Shown in pieces: positions 8,203 through 16,068 of a DNA stretch of 47,501 nucleotides. The stretch covers positions 1 to 47,501 of the forward strand of contig CAYVDB010000003.1 of the NCBI GenBank assembly GCA_964450705.1, read 5' to 3'. Source of the DNA: CAYVDB01 sp964450705 (lineage in GTDB: Bacteria > Patescibacteriota > Minisyncoccia > Phycocordibacterales > Zambryskibacteraceae). A program made the translations under genes and the position numbers. The notes beneath the pieces are model-generated. The model was given only the letters and a program-made list of their open reading frames with translations, made no database searches and was not told the origin of the DNA. Positions within the stretch are counted from its first letter, which is position 1, and every line of letters begins with the position of its first letter.

Positions 8203-8879
8203 TTTACCATTCAAAAATTATCGGGAAAAGAATTGTTGCCAGAGATACTCTTGAAGTATCCTTTGAGCGACCCCCAAAATTTTCTTTCAAAGCAGGCCAA
8301 TACATCCAGCTCGGCGTACCAAATCTCTTATATTCAGATCCTAAGGGTAAGTCAAGGACGATGTCTATTGCTTCCTCTCCAACTGATCAAGAAAAAATAT
8401 CTATTGCTTTTCGCGAAACCGGAAGCGGATTTAAACGCACTCTAAAAGAGTTGCCGCAAGGCGCGCTGGTAAATATCGAGGGACCTCATGGATTTTTTAC
8501 AATGCCGGAAAAATCAATTGACCCTGTTATCCTAATAGCTGGAGGTATCGGTATCACCCCTTATTTGAGCATGATACGCTTTGCCGACGAGAAACGTCTC
8601 ACTATCTTAATAACGCTCTTATACACAAACAGAAGTAAAGAACACGCCGCTTACTTTGGAGAGCTGCGAAACATTGCCAACCATAATACACACTTCACTC
8701 TCAAAGATAAGGTTGGAAAAATTGACGAGCAATTTATACAACAAAGCGTAAAAGACATGCAAAACTGCAAATGGTATATTGCCGGACCCCCAGCAATGGT
8801 TGATAATACTCGGAACTTACTTGCTCTGCTAGGTATAGATGAAGCAAGGATATCCTATGAAGGATTTACAGGTTATTAA
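8199..8879 (+). CDS. Cytoplasmic FAD/NAD(P)-binding oxidoreductase, partner of the transmembrane heme protein
   Basis: 226 residues of the ferredoxin-NADP reductase fold: FAD-binding barrel with the RTMSIASSP motif (about residues 53-61), then the NAD(P) domain with GGIGITPYLSM (about 114-124) and the CKWYIAGPPAMV segment. There is no iron-sulfur domain. It is encoded as a separate chain rather than fused to the heme protein as in NOX/FRE enzymes. Its start overlaps the heme protein's stop, so expression is coupled. Confidence 0.88.
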   Translation: MIYHSKIIGKRIVARDTLEVSFERPPKFSFKAGQYIQLGVPNLLYSDPKGKSRTMSIASSPTDQEKISIAFRETGSGFKRTLKELPQGALVNIEGPHGFFTMPEKSIDPVILIAGGIGITPYLSMIRFADEKRLTILITLLYTNRSKEHAAYFGELRNIANHNTHFTLKDKVGKIDEQFIQQSVKDMQNCKWYIAGPPAMVDNTRNLLALLGIDEARISYEGFTGY

Positions 8880-8892
8880 TAATTTTCTAATC

Positions 8893-8952
8893 AAAAAGTT
8901 TGAGAATTACGTCATGAGAGATAAAGATGAGATCGAACTGCGTTATGAATAG
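8893..8952 (+). pseudogene. C-terminal remnant of a second copy of the HWHPE/HTHDD gene
   Basis: Codons 8893-8949 read KKFENYVMRDKDEIELRYE and end in TAG. This closely matches the C-terminus of the 5717-6145 protein (ENYVMQDKDRIEL). No upstream coding part survives (an in-frame TAA precedes it). It marks a past tandem duplication or recombination between the reductase and the peptidase genes. Confidence 0.75.
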
Positions 8953-10174
8953 ACGCTATACAAAATACAAATCAGCGAAACCTATTGTATTTATAATACT
9001 TGGGGTTGTTTTGCTGTCAGGACTATTTTCCACCCTGTATGCAAAAAGAAATTCCACGACATACGCTTCAAAAAACTCGGTTGAAACAGAAGTGCTGGAA
9101 GACACACGTGAAGTCAAAGAGTATAGCGTGAAATCAGGTGACACCTTCTCCACGATTATGGAGTCATTCGGGGTTCTTGGTTCAGACATAAATCAGATGC
9201 TTGCTGTATCAAGCCAGGTCTATGATTTCACTAAAATCAAGACTGGTCAGCTGTTCAAAGTAGTCTTTGCTCAGAATGCGTTCGCGGCAGTGGAATATGT
9301 CGTAACTGATCACGAAGTAGTAACTATAGAAAAGGACGGTGAAAACTTTGTGGCAGAGAAGTCTAACATCGAATATGACGTCAAGTCCGAAGTTGCGGAA
9401 GCGACCATAACATCATCACTATTTCTCGATGCGTCATCCGCCGGACTTGAGGACAAAACCATCATGGAGCTTGCTGAAATCTTCGGATGGGACATTGATT
9501 TTGCGACTGATATTCGTGAAGGAGATTCCTTCAGGGTTCTCTATGAAAAGCGTTATCATCTTGATGGCGAACCTGCTAAGCCGGGCAAGATACTGGCGGC
9601 TCGATTTGAAAATCAGGGAGAAACGTACTGGGCGGTTGCTTATGAAGACGCTTCCGGAGACGTAAAGTATTACGATCAAGATGGAAACTCTCTCGCAAAA
9701 CAATTCTTGAAATCACCACTAACCTATAAGTACATAAGTACCCAGTATACAAATAGCCGCATAAATCCCGTTACCAAAACAGTGGATACACATAGAGCGA
9801 TTGACTACGCCTCTCCAGCCGGAACTCCCATTGTCGCCTCTGCTGACGGTGTGGTTATCTACGCAGACTGGAAAGGTGGTTATGGAATTGACGTTGAAAT
9901 CAATCACGAGGGTTCATATAGAACTTTGTATGCCCACCTTTCCCGTATAGCCAAAGGCATCAAAAATGGTACTGAAGTGAAGCAGGGTCAGGTCATTGGC
10001 TATGTCGGTTCGACCGGAATCTCTACTGGACCGCATTTACACTTCGCCATGTATAAAAATGGAACCCCCTTAAATCCTTTGACCGCTGATCTTCCACCGG
10101 GAAAGGCAATAGACACTGAATCAAAAGCCGATTTCAATTCCAAAAAAGACAAGCTAATGAGTGAATGGTTTTAA
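8945..10174 (+). CDS. M23 family murein endopeptidase with N-terminal anchor
   Basis: 409 residues from the ATG at 8945 (MNRRYTK; the frame also opens six codons earlier). Membrane helix at about 12-30, a LysM/OapA-like region (VKSGDTFSTI), a middle beta domain, then the peptidase M23 domain. Zinc ligands are visible: H283 and D287 (THRAIDYASPAG) and H364-L-H366 (PHLHFA). It resembles MepM-type DD-endopeptidases that cut peptidoglycan cross-links. In this island it may remodel the wall for the copper or redox complexes, or open the wall for element transfer; neither is shown by sequence. Confidence 0.9.
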   Translation: MNRRYTKYKSAKPIVFIILGVVLLSGLFSTLYAKRNSTTYASKNSVETEVLEDTREVKEYSVKSGDTFSTIMESFGVLGSDINQMLAVSSQVYDFTKIKTGQLFKVVFAQNAFAAVEYVVTDHEVVTIEKDGENFVAEKSNIEYDVKSEVAEATITSSLFLDASSAGLEDKTIMELAEIFGWDIDFATDIREGDSFRVLYEKRYHLDGEPAKPGKILAARFENQGETYWAVAYEDASGDVKYYDQDGNSLAKQFLKSPLTYKYISTQYTNSRINPVTKTVDTHRAIDYASPAGTPIVASADGVVIYADWKGGYGIDVEINHEGSYRTLYAHLSRIAKGIKNGTEVKQGQVIGYVGSTGISTGPHLHFAMYKNGTPLNPLTADLPPGKAIDTESKADFNSKKDKLMSEWF

Positions 10175-10202
10175 CCTATAAGGTTATCCACAGGTGCTGG
10201 AT

Positions 10203-10234
10203 TTGACAAATAGGATATAGGGGTATACCCTATA
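10203..10234 (+). promoter_or_regulatory. Promoter with CsoR-type operator upstream of the repressor gene
   Basis: TTGACA (-35) at 10203-10208. A perfect inverted repeat TATAGGG-N5-CCCTATA (10216-10222 and 10228-10234) covers the spacer and -10 region. G-tract/C-tract repeats of this type are known CsoR-family operators. The position predicts autorepression of the following operon, relieved by metal. Confidence 0.75.
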
Positions 10235-10270
10235 GATAGGTCGATAATTATTAATAACCTATCCATCTCT

Positions 10271-10552
10271 ATGCATCATTCAGTAGATCAAAAAATAAAA
10301 AGCAGATCCTTGCATCGAGCGAAGATTCTTAAAGGTCAGTTTGATGGTCTTATCAAGGCTATTGAGAAAGAAGAGTATTGTCCAACTCTGCTTGAACAAT
10401 CTCTATCAATCCAAAGGTCGCTCAAAAGCCTTGACAGCTTTCTTCTTGAGAACCATCTGCGTTCGCATGTAAAACATCAAATGCAGAGCAAAGGTCAGGA
10501 TGAGAAAGCGGTTAAAGAATTGATCAGGATTTACAACTTATCAAATAAGTAA
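10271..10552 (+). CDS. CsoR/RcnR family metal-sensing repressor
   Basis: 93-residue all-helical DUF156 protein. Candidate ligands: H2/H3, C37, H62 and H66 (NHLRSHV). Copper CsoR proteins have Cys-His-Cys; here the last Cys is His, giving a His-Cys-His-His set that resembles the nickel/cobalt sensor RcnR. It directly follows a CsoR-type operator and leads the copper ATPase/oxidase operon, so the actual metal is unclear. The fold and family are clear; metal identity is inference. Confidence 0.88.
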   Translation: MHHSVDQKIKSRSLHRAKILKGQFDGLIKAIEKEEYCPTLLEQSLSIQRSLKSLDSFLLENHLRSHVKHQMQSKGQDEKAVKELIRIYNLSNK

Positions 10553-10562
10553 ATTCAAATCC

Positions 10563-10778
10563 ATGAAAAAGTCATCATTCATTCACGGCGTATCCATCGT
10601 AACCGGCATCTGGGGTGCACTTGCTCTCCTTGCCGCCTGGATCGCCGGGCAAAGCGGAACGTTTTGGGGCTTCTCCCAATCGCATCTCTTTAACGACGCA
10701 ATCGTTCTTACGCTTCTCTCAATTTCCGGTGGTGTCTGTGCCATCTATCGCAGGTCATTAGAGCGCGAAGGTCGATAG
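10563..10778 (+). CDS. Small two-helix membrane protein
   Basis: 71 residues with two membrane helices (about 8-28 and 44-62) and a basic C-terminus. Starts 10 nt after the repressor gene. Its N-terminal pattern (K-x-S-x(3)-H-G-x-S-I-V-x-G-x-x-G) recurs in the 62-residue protein at 11035-11223, so the two look like diverged paralogs. Function unknown; the setting suggests metal homeostasis. Confidence 0.6.
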   Translation: MKKSSFIHGVSIVTGIWGALALLAAWIAGQSGTFWGFSQSHLFNDAIVLTLLSISGGVCAIYRRSLEREGR

Positions 10779-10801
10779 ATTATTAACCAATCCTTAAAAC
10801 A

Positions 10802-11012
10802 ATGTTCAATCTCAAAAAACAACTAAANNNNNNNNNNAAGGTCTGGGATGCACATTGAAGCCGAGCCGTCTGCTCTCGATGTGGTTTGCGGCATGGAGCT
10901 TGATCCCAAGACCACGAAGCTCCACGTCGAGCACAATGGAGAAGTCTATTACTTCTGCAGTATGACGTGCAAAAATCATTTTGTGCATGATCCGGAAAAA
11001 TATGTCGGTTAA
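10802..11012 (+). CDS. YHS-domain protein, interrupted by the assembly gap
   Basis: A start (10802, MFNLKKQLK) precedes the 10-N gap. After the gap an open frame reads SGMHIEAEPSALDVVCGME... to TAA at 11010-11012. The YHS signature is clear: DVVCGMEL followed by YYFCSMTCKNHF, giving cysteines for metal binding. YHS domains bind copper or other soft metals and are common next to P1B ATPases. The part after the gap (10848-11012) stands alone as 54 codons. I join it to the upstream start by analogy; the true gap length and frame are unknown. Confidence 0.65.
10828..10837. other. Assembly gap of 10 N
   Basis: Ten undetermined bases, probably a scaffold placeholder of unknown real length, inside the YHS gene. 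Confidence 0.98.
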
Positions 11013-11034
11013 TTATTAAATAACTTAAAAAATT

Positions 11035-11223
11035 ATGAAGCTATCAAAAATATTCCATGTGCTTAGTGTCGTATCAGGAGTTCTTGGTGTTCTCGCATTC
11101 TTTGGTCTATGGGGTGGAATGATGCTCGGCAGTTCGGTAATACCTCTCCTTCTTATAGCCATCTGGCTTCAGACTGCAACTATCCATCACATGATGCTTG
11201 AGAAAAAGGGAGAGATCGTTTAA
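11035..11223 (+). CDS. Small two-helix membrane protein, paralog of the 10563 protein
   Basis: 62 residues: two hydrophobic helices (about 8-28 and 33-50) followed by a short His-Met tail (IHHMMLEKKG). Shares the N-terminal K-x-S-x-x-x-H-x-x-S-V-V-x-G-x-x-G pattern with the protein at 10563-10778. It lies between the YHS gene and a His-rich small protein, so a metal-related role is likely but unproven. Confidence 0.6.
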   Translation: MKLSKIFHVLSVVSGVLGVLAFFGLWGGMMLGSSVIPLLLIAIWLQTATIHHMMLEKKGEIV

Positions 11224-11246
11224 TCACCTAATTTAATTAAAAATAT

Positions 11247-11453
11247 ATGCACAACCATAATGGCAAAGGTGGTGGACATTGGGGAATGATGTGGATGATG
11301 ATTCCGTGCCTTCTTTTGCTGGGCGTTCTATTTCTAGGAGGAGGCAATTTATCGGGAGGCGGATACATCTGGCCAATCCTTATCGGCATCTTTGTAATTG
11401 CACACGTCTGGATGATGTTCAAAGGTCATGGCGGCCACGGCAATGACAAATAA
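11247..11453 (+). CDS. Small His/Met/Gly-rich membrane protein
   Basis: 68 residues. Starts MHNHNGKGGGHWGMMWMM, has two hydrophobic helices (about 12-31 and 40-58), and ends HGGHGNDK. The His and Met clusters on both termini fit DUF2933-like small proteins found in copper operons. It overlaps the next gene's ATG (11443). Confidence 0.65.
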   Translation: MHNHNGKGGGHWGMMWMMIPCLLLLGVLFLGGGNLSGGGYIWPILIGIFVIAHVWMMFKGHGGHGNDK

Positions 11454-11889
11454 CACCACAAAATCAATCATATACGGAGTGTTGTCTAGCTCACTCCTAC
11501 TGGGAGTCTACTTTGCGGTACTAACTTTGGTATCAGGATGGAATTTTGCTCAAGATCAATTTGCAGACTTTTGGTATTTCATTGTAAGTCTCGCAATCGG
11601 CTTCGGGATTCAGATTGGACTCTATACATATTTAAGAAATCTCATCAAAGGGATGCACGGCGAAGGCAAGGTATTGGGCGTAACAGGTACAACGTCAACG
11701 GCGGCAATGATTTCCTGTTGTACCCATTACCTTGCCAACCTTCTCCCTGTTCTAGGCACGGTCGGCATTGTGACGTTTGTCGCACAGTATCAGGTCGAAC
11801 TGTTTTGGGTAGGCCTCCTCTTCAACCTCGGCGGCGTTATCTATATCGCAAACAAGGTTATTAAATTCAAACGACATGAAATATCTTAA
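11443..11889 (+). CDS. Four-helix membrane protein with a Cys-Cys-Thr-His motif
   Basis: 148 residues from the ATG at 11443, which sits within the end of the previous gene. About four hydrophobic helices. A SCCTHYLANLLPVLG motif at the start of helix three gives a possible metal or redox site (Cys-Cys...His). Overlaps the next gene by 14 bp. I recognise similar proteins beside copper ATPases in CPR genomes, but no characterised function. Confidence 0.65.
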   Translation: MTNNTTKSIIYGVLSSSLLLGVYFAVLTLVSGWNFAQDQFADFWYFIVSLAIGFGIQIGLYTYLRNLIKGMHGEGKVLGVTGTTSTAAMISCCTHYLANLLPVLGTVGIVTFVAQYQVELFWVGLLFNLGGVIYIANKVIKFKRHEIS

Positions 11890-12334
11890 ATTCATTGTAA
11901 TAGCTGTGGTTGCCGTATCTCTTGCCTACTTTTTCTTTGCGGCAAATAGAGATGCTAAAGACGAAAAGACACAAAATTTCCTAGAGTCACAGCAAACAAC
12001 TCAAAACAGTTTCGAGACGAAGGCGGACGAGCAGGGGCAGGTTACTGTTAAGGTAACGCCACAGATATTGAACGGTGATCAATGGAAGTTTGATGTTGTG
12101 CTCGATACTCACTCTGTCGACCTAAGCTATGACATGGTGCAGATCGCGGAATTGATTAATGGTCAGGGTAATACTTATAAGCCGATTGCATGGGAAGGAG
12201 CTCCACCCGGCGGTCATCATCGTGAAGGAGTTCTGGTATTTCAATCAGTTAGTCCAACGTCAGCTTCAATCGAATTAAAAATAAAGGACGTCGGCGGAGT
12301 CCCCGAGCGTTCATTTAAGTGGAATCTCAAATAA
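11876..12334 (+). CDS. Anchored extracytoplasmic beta-sandwich-like protein of the copper operon
   Basis: 152 residues: membrane helix (about 4-22), a polar linker, then a beta-rich domain from about residue 55 with a conserved-looking WEGAPPGGHHREGVLVF segment. The GGHHR motif could bind metal. It may be a copper-binding partner of the downstream multicopper oxidase. No named family is assigned. Confidence 0.65.
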   Translation: MKYLKFIVIAVVAVSLAYFFFAANRDAKDEKTQNFLESQQTTQNSFETKADEQGQVTVKVTPQILNGDQWKFDVVLDTHSVDLSYDMVQIAELINGQGNTYKPIAWEGAPPGGHHREGVLVFQSVSPTSASIELKIKDVGGVPERSFKWNLK

Positions 12335-12339
12335 TTGCC

Positions 12340-14454
12340 ATGAATAGTCACAATCACAATTCAAAAGAAATTATCTACACTTGCCCCATGCATCCGGAGG
12401 TGCAACAGGACAAACCCGGCATGTGTCCCGAATGCGGCATGAATCTTGTTCCAGTGAAAAAGAAAAAGACAAACACGGAGCACGAAGGTCACGACAAGCA
12501 CGCTGGTCATAGCACCGCTATGTTTTTCCGCAAATTCTGGATAAGTCTCTTACTCACAATTCCCGTCGTCCTCTACGCAGATGTAATCGAGAAAATTTTC
12601 AAATGGTCTCCCCCTGATTTCTCCGGGTCAGAGTATTTGCCCATAATATTCGGCTCAATAGTCTTTTTCTACGGAGGGTGGGTATTTCTTGCTGGCGCAT
12701 GGCGTGAGATTCAAGCGCGCCTCCCCGGCATGATGACCCTTATCGGCATCGCTATTTCTGCGGCCTACATTTGGAGCGTCTACGCGGTATTTGCCGGAGA
12801 TGAAGCACTATTCTGGGAACTTACCACGCTTATCACCATCATGCTTCTTGGTCACTGGCTTGAGATGCGAGCAGTTTCCGGAGCACAAGGTGCGCTGAAG
12901 GAACTATCAAAACTCCTTCCCGATACTGCAGAAGTGATTCGAGACGGAAAGACAGAAAAAATCACACTTTCTGAACTTCGAGAGAATGATATGGTGCTCG
13001 TTCGTCCCGGAACAAAGATTCCGGCTGACGGCACAATTTCAGACGGAGAATCTGATGTAAACGAATCTTTGGTGACCGGAGAATCAAAGCCGGTTTCTAA
13101 AAAAGAAGGTGATTCTGTGATTGCTGGGACGATCAATGGTGATGGTGCTCTCAAAATTAGAGTTTCAAATATAGGAGAAAAAACATTTCTTGCTGGAGTT
13201 ATGCGTCTGGTAGCCGAAGCCCAGGCATCCAAGTCACGGCTTCAGATGCTTTCTGACAGAGCGGCTTTCTATCTGACGATTGTCGCTGTTGTTGGAGGTG
13301 GAGTCACACTTACCGCATGGCTTATAGCCGGTGCAGAAGTCGGTTTTGCGGTGGCTCGGCTCGTAGCAGTACTTGTTATCGCCTGTCCTCACGCATTGGG
13401 TCTTGCTGTTCCTCTTGTTGCCTCCATTTCCACTACCAAAGCGGCACAGAATGGCTTCTTGGTAAAACAGCGTTTATCACTCGAAGCCGCACGGACAGTT
13501 GACACGGTTCTTTTCGATAAGACCGGCACGCTCACAAAGGGCGAATTCGGGGTTGTAAATATTTGGCCAACAAATGGAAATAGTATTGACGACGTGCTCA
13601 AACTCGCCGCATCACTGGATGCTCTTTCGGAGCACCCTATTGCCAAAGCTGTTGTCGCAAAAGCTAAAGAGAAAGGATTTATTCTTGCTAACCCGAAAAA
13701 ATTTGAAGCGTTAAAAGGACGTGGGGTAAAAGCATATATTGATGATACAGAAGTAATGGTGGGCGGACCCGCGCTCCTTGAGAGTATTAGCACAAAAATC
13801 CCAAATGAGATTAACGGTGCTGTTCAGGATGCTGGTAAAAAGGGACAGACTGTCATTTTTGCGGTGAAAGACAAAAATCTGATTGGCGCGATTGCTCTTG
13901 CCGATATTATCCGTGAGGAGTCACGAGAAGCTATTAAAGCACTAAAGGAAAATGGTGTAAAAACAGCTATGATTACTGGAGACGCTGAAGACGTTGCTAA
14001 GTGGGTTGCCTCTGAACTCGGAATCGACGAATACTTTGCCCGGGTATTGCCTCATCAAAAATCAGAGAAAGTCAAAGAGCTTCAGAATCGCGGTCTCAAG
14101 ATTGCCATGGTTGGCGACGGTATCAATGATGCACCTGCTCTCACACAGGCAGACCTTGGCATCGCTATTGGTGCCGGCACGAACGTTGCCATCGAATCGG
14201 CTGGAATTATTTTAGTGCGGAACGATCCTCGAGATATTGTTAAGATTGTCAAACTCTCTCGAATGACATACACCAAGATGATCCAAAACTTGTTCTGGGC
14301 AACCGGATATAATGTGGTTGCCCTGCCTCTTGCCGCCGGTGTTCTCTATTCAAGAGGCATTATCCTTGACCCGGCTGTAGCGGCAGTATTTATGTCGCTT
14401 TCTACGGTAATTGTGGCTATTAATGCCGTACTGTTAAAACGGCGTGAATTATAA
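12340..14454 (+). CDS. copB: CopB-type P1B copper-transporting ATPase (CPH class)
   Basis: 704 residues from the ATG at 12340. An N-terminal heavy-metal-binding segment (CPMHPE at C15-E20, then CPECGM at C29-M34) is followed by a His-rich linker and the P-type core: actuator TGES (T246), ion-site CPH (C349-P350-H351) in a helix, phosphorylation DKTGT (D393), the SEHP adenine motif, TGD, and GDGINDAP (D593). CPH rather than CPC is typical of the CopB/P1B-3 group, described as Cu(II)/Ag(I) exporters. It exports copper from the cytoplasm; the oxidase downstream would treat it outside. Confidence 0.95.
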   Translation: MNSHNHNSKEIIYTCPMHPEVQQDKPGMCPECGMNLVPVKKKKTNTEHEGHDKHAGHSTAMFFRKFWISLLLTIPVVLYADVIEKIFKWSPPDFSGSEYLPIIFGSIVFFYGGWVFLAGAWREIQARLPGMMTLIGIAISAAYIWSVYAVFAGDEALFWELTTLITIMLLGHWLEMRAVSGAQGALKELSKLLPDTAEVIRDGKTEKITLSELRENDMVLVRPGTKIPADGTISDGESDVNESLVTGESKPVSKKEGDSVIAGTINGDGALKIRVSNIGEKTFLAGVMRLVAEAQASKSRLQMLSDRAAFYLTIVAVVGGGVTLTAWLIAGAEVGFAVARLVAVLVIACPHALGLAVPLVASISTTKAAQNGFLVKQRLSLEAARTVDTVLFDKTGTLTKGEFGVVNIWPTNGNSIDDVLKLAASLDALSEHPIAKAVVAKAKEKGFILANPKKFEALKGRGVKAYIDDTEVMVGGPALLESISTKIPNEINGAVQDAGKKGQTVIFAVKDKNLIGAIALADIIREESREAIKALKENGVKTAMITGDAEDVAKWVASELGIDEYFARVLPHQKSEKVKELQNRGLKIAMVGDGINDAPALTQADLGIAIGAGTNVAIESAGIILVRNDPRDIVKIVKLSRMTYTKMIQNLFWATGYNVVALPLAAGVLYSRGIILDPAVAAVFMSLSTVIVAINAVLLKRREL

Positions 14455-14466
14455 TTAATCAAATTT

Positions 14467-16059
14467 ATGAACAAAAATTATTTATACATAGGTTTAGTGG
14501 TCGTGATCGTTTTGATTGGCGGAGTGTACCTCACATCTGTTGGCAATCTGCCACCGGTGTCAGGTCGTGAGTACGTAAGCTCGGAAGTGCAAAATCTGCA
14601 AGAAAGCAATGACGCGCAAGTTGTCGAACTTAAAGATGGAGACACATACGATCTGACAGCAAGCTATGTTAAGAAAAATATTAATGGCAAGGAGTACCGT
14701 ATGCTTGCCTATAATGGCTCAATTCCCGGGCCTTTAATTAAAATTGCTCAAGGAGCAGAGGTAACTATCAATTTCAAAAACGGCATGGATATGCCAACCC
14801 TTCTCCACTCCCACGGTGTCCGGATGGATAATGCCTTTGATGGGTCACAAATGTCACAAAAAGAGATGAAGCCGGGAGAAACATTTTCATACAAACTCAA
14901 ATTCCCAGATGCTGGCATGTACTGGTATCACCCTCATGTTAGAGAAGATTTTGAGCAAGAACTGGGACTTTATGGTAACTACTTAGTAGTTCCCGGCAAT
15001 GCGAACTACTGGTCTCCAGTCAATCGTGAAGTCACTTTGTTTTTAGACGATATTCTGATCGAAGATGGCAGAATCTCTTTGAGCAAAGAAGGAGCCGACC
15101 ATACTCTTATGGGGCGATTCGGTAACGTCATGTTGGTAAACGGAGAAGCTAACTACTCTCTTTCAGCGCAAAAGGGCGAAGTAATACGTTTCTACGTCAC
15201 GAATGCCGCCAACACTCGACCATTCAACTTTGCCATTTCCGGCGCGAAAATGAAGCTGGTTGGCGGTGACGGAGGCGCATATGAAAAAGACCAGTGGAAA
15301 GATTCAGTAACACTCGGACCTTCGGAGAGAGCAGTTATTGAAGTCCTGTTTGATTCAAGTGGTACTTTTGCAATTCAAAACAAGACGCCAGAGATAACTT
15401 ATACTCTCGGCAATGTAACTGTAAGTTCTGATTCTGTTACTGCCTCATATGCTTCAGCATTTAATCAGCTAAAGAGTCACGCAGAAACAATTGAGAGTAT
15501 AGAGCCTTTCCGGCAGTATTTTGAGAAATCACCGGACAAACGTATCAAACTTAGCATCGACATGGGCGGTAACATGATGAGTATGCAGGGTATGGGACAC
15601 GGCGGTCACATGATGCCAGATGGAACGATGATGGGCGGTTCTATGATGAGTGCGAGCCCCGACGGTATTGAATGGGAGGATGAGAATCAGATGATGAACC
15701 AGATGTCTGACTCGGAATCCGTCAAATGGAAAATTGTTGATCAAGATACCGGTCTCGAAAATATGGATATCGACTGGAAGTTTGCAAAAGACCAGCCGGT
15801 TAAAATTCGGATATTCAACGATCCAAACTCAATGCATCCGATGCAACACCCGATGCATTTCCACGGCCAAAGATTCCTTGTCTTAGAGCGAAATGGTAAA
15901 AAAGAAACCAACCTTGTCTGGAAAGACACAGTGCTTATTCCTTCCGGAGAAACACTCGATATTTTACTTGACACATCAAACCCCGGCACATGGATGGCAC
16001 ACTGCCACATTGCCGAGCACTTGGAAGCTGGAATGATGATGAAGTTTGAGGTTAGATAA
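14467..16059 (+). CDS. Membrane-anchored multicopper oxidase with Met-rich insert
   Basis: 530 residues: membrane anchor (about 5-24) and three cupredoxin domains. Copper-site motifs: HSHG (H114, H116), WYHPH (H155, H157), HPMHFHG, and HCHIAEHLEAGM (H512-C513-H514, H518, M523), which supplies the type 1 Cys and axial Met. A Met/His-rich segment (about 368-400, e.g. GMGHGGHMMPDGTMMGGSMM) resembles the Cu(I)-binding inserts of CueO/CopA oxidases. Such enzymes oxidise Cu(I) to the less toxic Cu(II) using oxygen. Twelve bases after the ATPase gene, same operon; it ends 9 bp before the convergent recombinase gene. Confidence 0.95.
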   Translation: MNKNYLYIGLVVVIVLIGGVYLTSVGNLPPVSGREYVSSEVQNLQESNDAQVVELKDGDTYDLTASYVKKNINGKEYRMLAYNGSIPGPLIKIAQGAEVTINFKNGMDMPTLLHSHGVRMDNAFDGSQMSQKEMKPGETFSYKLKFPDAGMYWYHPHVREDFEQELGLYGNYLVVPGNANYWSPVNREVTLFLDDILIEDGRISLSKEGADHTLMGRFGNVMLVNGEANYSLSAQKGEVIRFYVTNAANTRPFNFAISGAKMKLVGGDGGAYEKDQWKDSVTLGPSERAVIEVLFDSSGTFAIQNKTPEITYTLGNVTVSSDSVTASYASAFNQLKSHAETIESIEPFRQYFEKSPDKRIKLSIDMGGNMMSMQGMGHGGHMMPDGTMMGGSMMSASPDGIEWEDENQMMNQMSDSESVKWKIVDQDTGLENMDIDWKFAKDQPVKIRIFNDPNSMHPMQHPMHFHGQRFLVLERNGKKETNLVWKDTVLIPSGETLDILLDTSNPGTWMAHCHIAEHLEAGMMMKFEVR

Positions 16060-16068
16060 AGCTAGATA

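Noticed and set aside
10184..10192. Perfect DnaA box TTATCCACA before the repressor gene
   Set aside because: A single copy with no cluster of boxes, AT-rich unwinding region or replication gene nearby; expected by chance.
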